Below are positions 26,994 through 36,418 of a DNA stretch of 64,000 nucleotides, piece after piece. The position numbers and the translations under genes are program-made. The stretch spans positions 505,409 to 569,408 of the forward strand of contig NZ_GG703817.1 of assembly GCF_000156395.1 (NCBI RefSeq). Reading direction: 5' to 3'. This DNA is from Providencia rustigianii DSM 4541. Its GTDB lineage: Bacteria > Pseudomonadota > Gammaproteobacteria > Enterobacterales > Enterobacteriaceae. Every line of letters starts with the position of its first letter. The stretch's first letter is position 1. The notes beneath the pieces were generated by a model, which saw only the letters and a program-made list of their open reading frames with translations, did not search any database and was not told where the DNA came from.

Positions 26994-28469
26994 TTATTCA
27001 AACTCGTTCCATGAACGACCATCACGAGCAATCATCGCAACAGAAGCAATCGGTCCCCATGTTCCCGCTTGGTAAGGTTTTGGCATATCGTTATCCATCG
27101 CCCAAGCCTCCATGATGGAATCAACCCATTTCCATGCTTCTTCAACTTCATCACGGCGAACGAACAATGCCTGGATACCACGCATGGCTTCTAATAATAA
27201 ACGTTCGTAAGCATCAGCGAGATGAGTTTGATTAAAGGTCTCAGAGAAACTTAAATCCAGTTTGGTGGTTTGTAAGCGGTGCTTATGATCCAAGCCCGGT
27301 GCTTTGTTCATGATCTCGATATCAATCCCTTCATCTGGTTGCAGACGAATGGTTAATTTGTTCTGCGGTAAATCTTGGTAACTATCAGAGAAAATATTCA
27401 GCGCAGGCTTTTTAAAATACACCACCACTTCTGAACATTTTGCTGGTAAACGTTTCCCTGTACGCAGGTAGAAAGGAACGCCAGCCCAACGCCAGTCATC
27501 AATGTCAACACGCAGTGCGACAAAGGACTCGGTCATACTCTGCTTATTAGCACCCTCTTCCTCTAAATAGCCAGGCACTTTTTTACCTTGAACAAAACCC
27601 GCTGTATATTGACCACGAACCGCTTTTTCACGAATGTTAGTATGGTCAATACGGCGTAATGAGCGCAAAACTTTTACTTTCTCATCACGAATACGATCTG
27701 TGGTTAAATCCGCAGGAGGAGACATCGCAATCATGGTTAAAATTTGCAGTAAATGGTTTTGCACCATATCACGCATTTGGCCAGCTTGGTCAAAATAACC
27801 CCAACGCCCTTCAATACCCACTTCTTCCGCAACGGTAATCTGCACATGGTCAATCGTGCGATTATCCCAGTTGTTGATAAATAGTGAGTTCGCAAAACGT
27901 AGCGCTAACAGGTTTAATACGGTTTCTTTACCAAGATAATGGTCAATTCGGTAAACTTGGTTCTCTTCAAAATATTTAGCCACTTCATTATTAATTTCTT
28001 GAGAAGAAGCCAAGTTTGTACCCAATGGTTTTTCCATTACAACGCGGTTTGGCTGTTTATTCAGACCTGCATGACCCAGACCATGGCACACTGCGCCAAA
28101 TGTATTCGGTGGCATTGCAAAATAATGGATGGCAGGTTGAGTATCCTGCTTTAACATCTCAGCGAGGCGGACAAAGTTATCTGTCTCGTTGACGTCTAGG
28201 TTACAAAAATCCAAACGCGCACTTAATCGACGCCAAAGTTCGGGGTCTAATTTTTCTTTTAAGAATTCATTTAACGCTTTTTCGACAAACTCTATATAGT
28301 CGTTCTGTTCCCATTGAGCGCGACCAACGCCGATAATGCGGGTATCTGGATGGATATAACCTGCTTTTTCCAATTGATATAGCGAAGGAAGTAACTTGCG
28401 ACGGGCTAGGTCACCCTTAGTGCCGAATATAATCAAGTCACAAGCTTGAGCAGCATTATGTACCGCCAT
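26994..28469 (-). CDS. zwf: Glucose-6-phosphate dehydrogenase
   Basis: Zwf oxidises glucose-6-phosphate to 6-phosphogluconolactone with NADP+, opening the oxidative pentose phosphate pathway. With the ATG at 28469 the protein has 491 residues, the same as E. coli. That start follows AGGAGA at 6-nt spacing; an in-frame ATG 15 nt upstream is less likely. The NADP-binding GTKGDLARRKLLP (near 16-28) and the active-site motif RIDHYLGKE (near 175) are visible. It is divergent from hexR, the arrangement seen in E. coli. Confidence 0.97.
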   Translation of the reverse strand: MAVHNAAQACDLIIFGTKGDLARRKLLPSLYQLEKAGYIHPDTRIIGVGRAQWEQNDYIEFVEKALNEFLKEKLDPELWRRLSARLDFCNLDVNETDNFVRLAEMLKQDTQPAIHYFAMPPNTFGAVCHGLGHAGLNKQPNRVVMEKPLGTNLASSQEINNEVAKYFEENQVYRIDHYLGKETVLNLLALRFANSLFINNWDNRTIDHVQITVAEEVGIEGRWGYFDQAGQMRDMVQNHLLQILTMIAMSPPADLTTDRIRDEKVKVLRSLRRIDHTNIREKAVRGQYTAGFVQGKKVPGYLEEEGANKQSMTESFVALRVDIDDWRWAGVPFYLRTGKRLPAKCSEVVVYFKKPALNIFSDSYQDLPQNKLTIRLQPDEGIDIEIMNKAPGLDHKHRLQTTKLDLSFSETFNQTHLADAYERLLLEAMRGIQALFVRRDEVEEAWKWVDSIMEAWAMDNDMPKPYQAGTWGPIASVAMIARDGRSWNEFE

Positions 28470-28501
28470 GTTGGTTCTCCTCAATTTGCGGAATTTAGAA
28501 T

Positions 28502-28544
28502 CTATCCCATTAGCCTGCGAATTTATGTCTGTCTAATGGGATAG
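28502..28544 (-). promoter_or_regulatory. 12-bp inverted repeat in the zwf leader
   Basis: CTATCCCATTAG (28502-28513) and CTAATGGGATAG (28533-28544) form a perfect 12-bp stem with a 19-nt loop, 33-75 nt upstream of the zwf start. It could be an mRNA leader hairpin or an operator. Confidence 0.5.
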
Positions 28545-28917
28545 GCTCTGAGCATTATTGTTATGAAAAATTGACCGTTGCCCGCTAATGTACCTTTTTG
28601 CTTCTGTTCCGTAAATATTGATGATACTGGTCACAGTTTTTATGCTGAAAAATCCAGCATACCACGTTGAATTTTAGAAAACTAAATAACTGAATGGTTA
28701 CAGCCTTTGTAAGAAAATAACCGATTTTGTAGTGAGTTTACTGAGCCGAAAATTAGATACGGGTCATACTTTCGTAAAAAAGCCCTTAATTGCCCTACGT
28801 GTTTAGATGGCTTACCTCTAAGAGGTAGTATATTTTCACTCTTATTGAAATAGTAACGCCACAATACCCTGATGGCATAAAAATTTCTCCTTTCGCTGAA
28901 ATAGGCACTTTTGTTAT
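28545..28917. other. zwf-hexR divergent promoter region
   Basis: This region must contain both promoters. One partial match to the HexR operator pattern (TGTAGT, 3 nt, then TTTACT) lies at 28728-28742. No credible gene was found; the short minus-strand frame here is AT-rich noise. Confidence 0.45.
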
Positions 28918-29763
28918 ATGAATATTTTAGAACAAATGAAAACCAGCCTCGATTTTTTAAGTAAATCAGAAAAAAAAGTGGCAGAAGTAATTTTAGGTAT
29001 GCCCCAAAAAGCCATTCATTTGAGTATTGCGGCCTTGGCAGAATTGGCAGAAGTCAGCGAGCCTACCGTCAATCGGTTTTGCCGTAAAATGGAAACCAAG
29101 GGTTTCCCCGATTTCAAATTAAAATTGGCACAAAATATTGCTAATGGAACACCTTATGTTAATCGTCATATTGAAGAAACAGATACGGTTAATACCTATA
29201 CCCATAAAATTTTTGAATCGGCGATGGCGGGATTAGACAACGTGAAACACACGTTAGATATTAGCGCCATTAACCGAGCCGTCGATTTGTTAACTCAAGC
29301 ACGAAAAATTAGCTTTTTTGGCTTTGGCGCCTCCGCGGCTGTCGCCCATGATGCTATGAACAAATTTTTTCGCTTTAATATTCCAGTCATATACTTCGAT
29401 GATATTGTGATGCAACGCATGAGCTGTATGAATAGTGGTGACGGAGATGTGATTGTGCTTATCTCACACACAGGAAGAACTAAAGCATTGGTTGATATGG
29501 CGCAACTTGCTCGCAGTAATGATGCAACCGTGATTGCAATTACTTCTGAAGATTCCCCTCTTTCTCTCGAAGCCACCCTATCGATTATTATCGATGTCCC
29601 TGAAGATACTGATATGTATATGCCAATGGTTTCTAGAATGGCTCAACTTGCTGTGATCGACGTCTTGACAACTGGATTTACTTTGCGAAGAGGCGAAAAA
29701 TTTAGAGATAACTTGAAACGCGTCAAAGAAGCATTACGCGATTCGCGGTTTGATAACGTCTGA
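28918..29763 (+). CDS. hexR: RpiR-family regulator HexR
   Basis: HexR represses central carbon genes such as zwf and is released by 2-keto-3-deoxy-6-phosphogluconate. The 281-residue protein has an RpiR helix-turn-helix (about 1-77, with LAELAEVSEPTVNRFCRKM) and a SIS sugar-phosphate domain (about 120-250, with FGFGASAAVAHDA and LISHTGRTKALVD). Length is slightly below the 289 residues of E. coli. It is divergent from zwf and upstream of pykA, both expected targets. Confidence 0.95.
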   Translation: MNILEQMKTSLDFLSKSEKKVAEVILGMPQKAIHLSIAALAELAEVSEPTVNRFCRKMETKGFPDFKLKLAQNIANGTPYVNRHIEETDTVNTYTHKIFESAMAGLDNVKHTLDISAINRAVDLLTQARKISFFGFGASAAVAHDAMNKFFRFNIPVIYFDDIVMQRMSCMNSGDGDVIVLISHTGRTKALVDMAQLARSNDATVIAITSEDSPLSLEATLSIIIDVPEDTDMYMPMVSRMAQLAVIDVLTTGFTLRRGEKFRDNLKRVKEALRDSRFDNV

Positions 29764-29907
29764 AAGAAATAACAATGTTGAAGAGCACGATATAAGACTG
29801 TCAGGCCAAATACTTTTGTTCGCCTGATAGCATTAACAAATTTGCTGTATATAATAGCTGTGCTCGTGTCAGCACCCTTATTTGCAGTAAATAGGTTTCG
29901 AAATGGA

Positions 29908-29922
29908 GTGAAATGGTTTCAC
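29908..29922. promoter_or_regulatory. Palindromic operator candidate upstream of pykA
   Basis: GTGAAA-TGG-TTTCAC is a perfect 15-bp dyad 36 nt upstream of the pykA ATG, just downstream of a TATAAT-like -10 near 29848. It does not match the HexR consensus; it resembles Cra- or KdgR-like half sites only loosely. Confidence 0.4.
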
Positions 29923-29957
29923 TTATATTTGTACCATTACAGGTCACGGAGTAATAC

Positions 29958-31400
29958 ATGTCTAGACGGCTTAGAAGAACTAAAATTGTTACAACCCTTG
30001 GTCCAGCAACCGATCGCGATAATAATCTAGAAAAAATTATCAATGCTGGTGCTAACGTTGTGCGTCTCAACTTCTCACACGGAACTCCTGAAGACCACAT
30101 GGCGCGCGCGAATAAAGTGCGAGAGATTGCAGCCCGCTTAGGTCGCCACGTAGCCATCCTCGGGGATCTACAAGGTCCAAAAATTCGTGTTTCTACTTTC
30201 AAAGACGGTAAAGTCTTCCTCAATATTGGCGATAAATTCACGTTAGATGCGTCACTCGGTAAAGGTGAAGGCGACCAACAAAAAGTGGGCATTGACTATA
30301 AAGGTCTTCCTGCTGATGTCGTTCCAGGTGATATCCTGCTTCTTGATGATGGTCGAGTTCAACTCAAAGTTCGCGAAGTCAAAGGGTTACAAGTATTTAC
30401 TGAAGTCACTGTTGGTGGACAACTTTCAAATAATAAAGGCATCAATAAGCTTGGTGGCGGTCTTTCAGCTGAAGCGCTGACTGAAAAAGATAAAGAAGAC
30501 ATTAAAACCGCGGCTAAAATTGGTGTTGATTTCTTAGCAGTTTCATTCCCTCGTTCAGGTGAAGATTTAGATTACGCTCGTCGTTTAGCTCGTGATGCGG
30601 GTTGTGAATGTCAGATAGTGGCTAAAGTTGAACGTGCAGAAGCCGTTGCTACCGATGAAGTCATGGATGAAGTTATTCTCGCTTCCGACGTTGTCATGGT
30701 CGCCCGTGGCGATTTAGGTGTGGAAATTGGTGACCCTGAATTGGTCGCTGTACAGAAAAAACTGATCCGCCGTTCTCGCCAGCTCAACCGTGTCGTCATC
30801 ACTGCCACTCAGATGATGGAATCGATGATCACTAACCCAATGCCAACTCGTGCAGAGGTTATGGACGTCGCGAACGCTGTATTAGATGGTACAGATGCCG
30901 TTATGTTATCTGCGGAAACTGCGGCAGGACAATATCCAGCGGAAACTGTAGCCGCAATGGCTCAGGTTTGTTTTGGCGCAGAAAAAATGCCGGGCTTGAA
31001 TATTTCTAAACACCGTTTAGATGCTGAATTCGAAAGCTCAGAAGATGCCATTGCGATGTCAACTATGTATGCCGCTAACCACCTGAAAGGAGTCAAAGCT
31101 ATTATCGCTATGACCGAATCAGGACGCACTGCACGCATAATGTCTCGTATTAGTTCTGGCTTACCTATTTTTGCTATGTCACGCCATGAAAAAACATTGA
31201 ATCAATGCTCTCTGTACCGTGGTGTCACACCAGTATTTTGTAACACCCATACTGATGGTATTGCTGCGGCAAGCGAGGCTGTAACGCGTTTGCGCGATAA
31301 TGGCTACCTGATGGCTGGTGATATTGTATTAGTTACCCAAGGTGACCAAATGGGAACCGTTGGAAGCACCAATACTTGTCGTATCTTAGTTGTTGAATGA
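29958..31400 (+). CDS. pykA: Pyruvate kinase II
   Basis: PykA converts phosphoenolpyruvate and ADP to pyruvate and ATP, the last glycolytic step. The 480-residue protein equals the E. coli PykA length and has the N-terminal [17 protein letters not shown], the catalytic Lys region [11 protein letters not shown] (near 220-230), and the signature [18 protein letters not shown] (near 312-329). It follows hexR on the same strand with a 194-bp promoter gap. AMP activation is known for this isozyme. Confidence 0.97.
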   Translation: MSRRLRRTKIVTTLGPATDRDNNLEKIINAGANVVRLNFSHGTPEDHMARANKVREIAARLGRHVAILGDLQGPKIRVSTFKDGKVFLNIGDKFTLDASLGKGEGDQQKVGIDYKGLPADVVPGDILLLDDGRVQLKVREVKGLQVFTEVTVGGQLSNNKGINKLGGGLSAEALTEKDKEDIKTAAKIGVDFLAVSFPRSGEDLDYARRLARDAGCECQIVAKVERAEAVATDEVMDEVILASDVVMVARGDLGVEIGDPELVAVQKKLIRRSRQLNRVVITATQMMESMITNPMPTRAEVMDVANAVLDGTDAVMLSAETAAGQYPAETVAAMAQVCFGAEKMPGLNISKHRLDAEFESSEDAIAMSTMYAANHLKGVKAIIAMTESGRTARIMSRISSGLPIFAMSRHEKTLNQCSLYRGVTPVFCNTHTDGIAAASEAVTRLRDNGYLMAGDIVLVTQGDQMGTVGSTNTCRILVVE

Positions 31401-31452
31401 TTTATCAATAAATCATTCCGCACCAAAAGGGAGCAATTTGCTCCCTTTAATA
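31395..31452 (+). terminator. Double hairpin terminator after pykA
   Basis: An 11-bp AT-rich dyad (31395-31418) overlaps the pykA stop, followed by AAAGGGAGCA (31426-31435) pairing with TGCTCCCTTT (31439-31448). It sits between convergent pykA and the fimbrial operon and may act both ways. Confidence 0.8.
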
Positions 31453-31462
31453 TTTGTATTAC

Positions 31463-32473
31463 TTACTCGTATTGTAGATTAAATTGCAATGTCCCTTCAG
31501 CTTTACCCGCCCGTGTTGTCTGTTCAGTTTGAACATAAGCCGCTTCAAGAGGAATACTGTATTGCACCGTCTGATTTGAGCGAGTTATTAGCATCTTTTG
31601 GTTGAGTTTAATCGGTTTCCCTTTATGTTTAATCTGAATTCCAAATCCTTTCGCCGTCTCCCTATGAGAACGATTATTTAAAGCTATCGTTCCCGCGATT
31701 CCACTTAGGTCCTGGTTGCCAATAAAGGTGATTTTAATCGCGGATCCTGCGTCGCACTCCAGTTCAATCTTAAATCGTTTTCGCCCATCAGAGCTCGTCG
31801 TTCCGACACCCTTAAAAGCGCTTTTTTCTACTTTATTCAGCGAGACACTGATCAATGGATTTTTGACCTCGCAACCATTAGAGATAACATTAATCGGGCT
31901 CAACCAAATTGTCGGTTCAAAATTTCCATAGCTATCTTGTGCAATGAATTTATCATTAAATAATATCAACATAGCCGCCTTCGTACTAGGAATCCACTGT
32001 GTTTTTACTTGCGGACGGACCTTATAAAATGCGACTTTCAAACTAATATTATAGTGGCTAGTTGATAACGTTGAAGGGCATAACAATCGATTAGCTGGAT
32101 TGCCATCGCGCTGGTTGCGCCCATTAACATAACCTCTCCCAGAGCAAGGGCTATTCACCACACCATGCAATGCAAAACCAATTCCTGAATCCCCAATTTC
32201 TTTAATCGCGCCAACACCAGAAATACTGTAATGGTCATCAAATATACCCGGTAAATTAATTCCAACCCGCGTTATACCCTGTTCATTCCACCATACCCAT
32301 GGTGTAAACGTCCCCAAATCAACCGTCGCCAACAATGTATTTATTGGCGTATTTTTAGGTACATACAAAGTTTTAGGGATAGATACTGTATAGGAACTAA
32401 ATTCAGCTCGATATTCTGCAAACACAGAAGGACAATAAAATAGTGCTGTAATATAAATTATCCATTTGTTCAT
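31463..32473 (-). CDS. Fimbrial tip adhesin
   Basis: This 336-residue protein is the probable two-domain tip adhesin. A signal peptide (about 1-19) precedes a receptor-binding domain (about 20-190), and a C-terminal pilin domain (about 195-336) begins NGCEVKNPLISVSLNKVEKS and ends EGTLQFNLQYE, the donor-strand motif recognised by chaperone and usher. It is the last gene of the operon, the usual place for an adhesin. The ligand cannot be predicted. Confidence 0.82.
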   Translation of the reverse strand: MNKWIIYITALFYCPSVFAEYRAEFSSYTVSIPKTLYVPKNTPINTLLATVDLGTFTPWVWWNEQGITRVGINLPGIFDDHYSISGVGAIKEIGDSGIGFALHGVVNSPCSGRGYVNGRNQRDGNPANRLLCPSTLSTSHYNISLKVAFYKVRPQVKTQWIPSTKAAMLILFNDKFIAQDSYGNFEPTIWLSPINVISNGCEVKNPLISVSLNKVEKSAFKGVGTTSSDGRKRFKIELECDAGSAIKITFIGNQDLSGIAGTIALNNRSHRETAKGFGIQIKHKGKPIKLNQKMLITRSNQTVQYSIPLEAAYVQTEQTTRAGKAEGTLQFNLQYE

Positions 32474-32481
32474 GACGTTTC

Positions 32482-34983
32482 CTATTTACATTCCCCTTCA
32501 ATAAATTGAATATTTGTATTTTCCATATCAATTGTGAGAGAAAGTTGACATTGATTTTCCGTTCCCACTCCCCATATTGCTTGGATTACGCTTTGTTCAG
32601 GTACCCCGCTGAGGTAGACTTCGCCATCATTCGCGACCATCCCCGTTGCCACCACCTGTTCACTCACTAACGCATTAACCTGTGAACCCAAGGCAACTTG
32701 GTTCCCCTTGGTCTTTAGTTTAAGTAAAATTCTCCCCCCACGTTTAACCTCAAAATCAGCAAGAACAATGGCTCCTTGAGTCGGCACGACGGTCTTGGTA
32801 TTTATCGGAATATCATAGTTACCTGCGAGTGTTGAAGCGTCGATACTCACGTTATTACGCTCATAGCGACTTGCCATTGGGATCAATGCATATCCATGGG
32901 TATTGGTATAGAGCGAAGGGACATTGGTAATTTTTAAGTTGGGAATATTGGGGGCGTTAACTAATACAGCAGAGTCATAAAAATTACGGGATGCAGTGAG
33001 TCCACCGCTATGCAATAAAAGCCCACCAGAAACGGTTCCATTAATAGAACGATGGTCAGAGCTATAATCCACACCAAGCCCATATTCACCTTTGGAGCTC
33101 AGATAGTGAGTTCTAAGCCCGTAACCCACTTGCTGGTTATTATGGTTATATCGTTGAGATAAATCGTAATGTAATTGATCGTCATCGAAAGCAATTCCAT
33201 TAATACTCAGAACACTGGAGGGATCACCATGTCGACTCGTTTGATAACTAGCATTTCCCCAATAATGCTGTTTCTTCCATGAAAATGGCATATTCAGATT
33301 AAAGGCTAATATCCCATCATTATCCTGTTGATCATATTGTTGTGTATAACTATAGGAAACACTTAAATTCATCCCTTGATACTGAGAACTGAAATTGGCA
33401 GTAATACTATTATCAACGCCATCATGCCCCCAGTAAGACTGCTGAAAACCATTCAGTGACAAATACCCCGTATAACCCACTGACTGGGTCATTACTGCCT
33501 GTAATCGTTGCTTTCGTCCCCGTCCTTCACGAAAACGAGAATTAGAATCCACAAAATTGACATAGTTTGCTGAAGCATAATGAAGCAATGATAAATTAAT
33601 ACCTGTGCCACTATTTTGCAGATATTTAGCATACTGTACTCGGTAAACCCGCCCTGCTATTTTAACCTTGTTAATAAATTCTGATGAGGAATAAGTAAAG
33701 TCCGTAGATACAGCGCCAAGTCTCCCTAAATTAAGCCCGCCACCTAATATATAGGATTGATAATCTTGGGAAATTAATACGCCACCCAGTACAGATGGAT
33801 GACCATAATGTGCTAGATGATTCGGTAAACCATATGTCCCTATCAATTTGGCAAAGTACGGAAACCTTACACCTTGCTCCCCTTGATATTTCCCCATGTC
33901 GATGCTGTATTTTAGTGTTCCCGCTCTTTGCATAATAGGAAGTGCAGAAAATGGCTGAGTATAATTTCTAGTTGTGCCACTCATTTCTTCAATACTGATA
34001 TTTAAGTCACCGCTATTAGCCATGGAATAAAGGTCATTAATAACAAACTCTCCCGCGGGTACATCCGTTTGATAAATTAGCTGGTTATTTTGAGTAACGG
34101 TGATATGGGCATTAGTTTGTGCAATTCCCTTGATTATCGGTGCAAATCCCCTTTGACTTTGGGCTAACATACTTTCCTCAGACATTAACTGCATACCAAG
34201 GTAAGGAAAAACCTCCATCACACCATTATCCGTTGTAATTTCTCCCATCGTAAAATGGCTATTTAGTGTGCGTATATCTCGTTCAATAAAAGTTTGTAAA
34301 CTATTTAGATTTGCGTTATTTCCTCCATAGCTATAATGGCTTTGATTTCTTGCTCGCCATGCACCAAAATTTATGCCGCTATGTAGTCCCAAAAAAATAT
34401 TTTGGCTCTTATTGGTTTTTCCCCAATACTGGCTGTAACGCAGACTATAATTTGTAAACAGGGTGTTTATTCCATCATCCCATTCCACAGGATCTACATA
34501 CCCACGAAAGACTGAATTTATCCCAACCTGAGGAATGCTTAAATGCAGTTGATTTAGAAAAAAATCATAATAAATATTAGCGCCTACAATTACGTTTTCT
34601 ATAGGATGAATATCTTCATCTAGAGATAAAGACTCAAATGAAGTACTCACTGATGATTTTATACCCCACTTGATTAGCTGTTTTTTTGTAATTTTAGGAA
34701 TCAATTTAGTGGTATTTTTATCATAGAATATTTCGATTTTGTCATTGTCGATTTTATGATTGTTAATAAAAATATCGAGTTGATATGTTCCGGGAAGTTG
34801 ACCTTGTGGATATGAAAAATAATCTAATGTTGACACATCAGTAACTTGATTTTCTACTCCTGTATTTATTGCATTAATGTCAAACTCTTCATTCGCTTTT
34901 GTCAAAACAGGAAATAATAATGTACTAGCAAAAACAATCCACTGATGACTCAATAAGTTAAATTTTAAATAATGTATTTCCAT
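32482..34983 (-). CDS. Fimbrial outer-membrane usher
   Basis: This 833-residue FimD/PapC-type usher forms the 24-strand pore through which pilins are polymerised. It has a signal peptide, an N-terminal chaperone-binding domain (FDINAINTG; DVSTLDYFSYPQGQLPG, near 33-65), the barrel with a plug, and two C-terminal domains with conserved Cys and EFVINDLY- and PTQGAIVLADF-type motifs. Length is normal. It lies 8 nt upstream of the adhesin gene and 15 nt downstream of the chaperone gene. Confidence 0.93.
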   Translation of the reverse strand: MEIHYLKFNLLSHQWIVFASTLLFPVLTKANEEFDINAINTGVENQVTDVSTLDYFSYPQGQLPGTYQLDIFINNHKIDNDKIEIFYDKNTTKLIPKITKKQLIKWGIKSSVSTSFESLSLDEDIHPIENVIVGANIYYDFFLNQLHLSIPQVGINSVFRGYVDPVEWDDGINTLFTNYSLRYSQYWGKTNKSQNIFLGLHSGINFGAWRARNQSHYSYGGNNANLNSLQTFIERDIRTLNSHFTMGEITTDNGVMEVFPYLGMQLMSEESMLAQSQRGFAPIIKGIAQTNAHITVTQNNQLIYQTDVPAGEFVINDLYSMANSGDLNISIEEMSGTTRNYTQPFSALPIMQRAGTLKYSIDMGKYQGEQGVRFPYFAKLIGTYGLPNHLAHYGHPSVLGGVLISQDYQSYILGGGLNLGRLGAVSTDFTYSSSEFINKVKIAGRVYRVQYAKYLQNSGTGINLSLLHYASANYVNFVDSNSRFREGRGRKQRLQAVMTQSVGYTGYLSLNGFQQSYWGHDGVDNSITANFSSQYQGMNLSVSYSYTQQYDQQDNDGILAFNLNMPFSWKKQHYWGNASYQTSRHGDPSSVLSINGIAFDDDQLHYDLSQRYNHNNQQVGYGLRTHYLSSKGEYGLGVDYSSDHRSINGTVSGGLLLHSGGLTASRNFYDSAVLVNAPNIPNLKITNVPSLYTNTHGYALIPMASRYERNNVSIDASTLAGNYDIPINTKTVVPTQGAIVLADFEVKRGGRILLKLKTKGNQVALGSQVNALVSEQVVATGMVANDGEVYLSGVPEQSVIQAIWGVGTENQCQLSLTIDMENTNIQFIEGECK

Positions 34984-34998
34984 TCTTTATACTCTTCC

Positions 34999-35646
34999 TT
35001 AATTTTTTTCAATGATCGCTCCATAGTCATTAATAAATTCAATTGTTACTGATTGCTCTGTGCCAATATTTTTATTGGAAATCTGTTTTTCTTCCCATGG
35101 ATATACCATCTTGGAAGTTTGGATGTTGTGGCTATCAATGAATACACTTTTAATTGATAAATGATATGGTGTATTGTTTTTAATCCATAATCTGTTTTTT
35201 TTCCTGATAATATTCACATCATCAAAATTTAACGGCTGTATATCCTTAGAGCGTAGAAATAATTTAAATTGGGAATTAATAATAATTTGCAATTCATTTT
35301 CAATATCATCACGCTTAGGAGGAATTGATTTTATATTTAGTAAATACAATTTCTCTTCATTAGAGGATAATGATTCCCCCAGATAAGCAATTCGAGCAGT
35401 CCCATGGCTATCAGGCTCAACTCTAAATAATGGGGGCGTCGCAATAAATGGCGCTTTAGTCTCATTTTCAAAACCCGTCACCCAACTTTGAATTAAAAAT
35501 GGTTTTTCTTTATTACTATTCAATATAGGAATGATTATTTCCCGCTTATTATCGACATACACAAACCGTGTTCCTCCTATACTGATTCCTGAAGCAAGTA
35601 CAGATAGAGAAAAACAAGATAGTAAAAATAATGTTAAAAAATGCAT
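34999..35646 (-). CDS. Periplasmic fimbrial chaperone
   Basis: This 215-residue PapD-like chaperone caps pilin subunits in the periplasm by donor-strand complementation. A signal peptide (about 1-18) is followed by the first Ig domain (about 20-130, with GTRFVYVDNKREIIIPILN, FLIQSW and the PLFRVEPDSHGTARI motif), then a second domain. The subunit-anchoring Arg (in GTRFVY) and Lys near the FG region are present. It is the second gene in the operon. Confidence 0.92.
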   Translation of the reverse strand: MHFLTLFLLSCFSLSVLASGISIGGTRFVYVDNKREIIIPILNSNKEKPFLIQSWVTGFENETKAPFIATPPLFRVEPDSHGTARIAYLGESLSSNEEKLYLLNIKSIPPKRDDIENELQIIINSQFKLFLRSKDIQPLNFDDVNIIRKKNRLWIKNNTPYHLSIKSVFIDSHNIQTSKMVYPWEEKQISNKNIGTEQSVTIEFINDYGAIIEKN

Positions 35647-35675
35647 GAGTAGCCTGTTATGACCTATTCGAAAGG

Positions 35676-35701
35676 TTAGGGGTGACAGCCGCCACCCCTA
35701 A
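35676..35701 (-). terminator. Intercistronic hairpin after the major pilin gene
   Basis: TTAGGGGTG (35676-35684) pairs perfectly with CACCCCTAA (35693-35701) just after the pilin stop codon. Such hairpins commonly let the major subunit mRNA outlast the chaperone-usher mRNA. Confidence 0.7.
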
Positions 35702-35703
35702 TA

Positions 35704-36225
35704 TTATTGATATTGAATACTGTATACTGTGCTACTATTCGCTTGCCCCGCAGTTGCCGCCCCTGTTGCTTTATACAAAGCAACATACTCCAAATCTACA
35801 GCTCCGCCTTTCACTGTAACTTCTTTGGTGTCTTGGTAAAGCTTAATCTGTGAAACCGCATCTTTTTCATAAAGTGCAATCCCTACATTTTTAGCCGTTC
35901 CATCACCTTGATTCAGTGCGAGAAGGTCATGATCTGCCGTATCACGAGTACCTCCAAATTTAACAGTAACTTTGCTGTCTTCAGGGCAATCAACCAGCTT
36001 GATCATAAAATTATTCAAACCAGCAACTTTCCCTTGTGCTGATAAACTTTTAGTTGAAACAGTTCCAAGATCGATATTTAAATTACGAGATTGGCTATCA
36101 ACGGTACAGGCTTTCTCAGTAATTTCCCCTGTAAAATTGATCGTCCCAGAGGCAAAAGCAACTGTATTCATTGCCATAGTTAAGCTAATCCCTATAACCA
36201 TTAATATTTTATTTAAAATGTACAT
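35704..36225 (-). CDS. Major fimbrial subunit (type-1-like pilin)
   Basis: This 173-residue pilin has a signal peptide (about 1-25, ending AFASG), then the pilin fold with the disulfide Cys pair (EKACTVDSQ near 39 and VDCPED near 79) and a C-terminal STVYSIQYQ donor-strand segment. It is the first gene of the four-gene subunit-chaperone-usher-adhesin operon. Clade assignment would need an alignment. Confidence 0.92.
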   Translation of the reverse strand: MYILNKILMVIGISLTMAMNTVAFASGTINFTGEITEKACTVDSQSRNLNIDLGTVSTKSLSAQGKVAGLNNFMIKLVDCPEDSKVTVKFGGTRDTADHDLLALNQGDGTAKNVGIALYEKDAVSQIKLYQDTKEVTVKGGAVDLEYVALYKATGAATAGQANSSTVYSIQYQ

Positions 36226-36418
36226 AATATTTCCTATAGATAAATTTTAAATTATTCATAAAGCTTCCATGAATAACTGAATATGAGTAATGATGCCGGA
36301 TGGAAATATAACACCAGAAGTTAATTAAGTTAAAGAATGGTTACATTGAAAATTTTCAAACTACATCAAAAAAATTTATGATTTTTGTATTTAAAATTTA
36401 AAACCTAGCCTGATTGAT

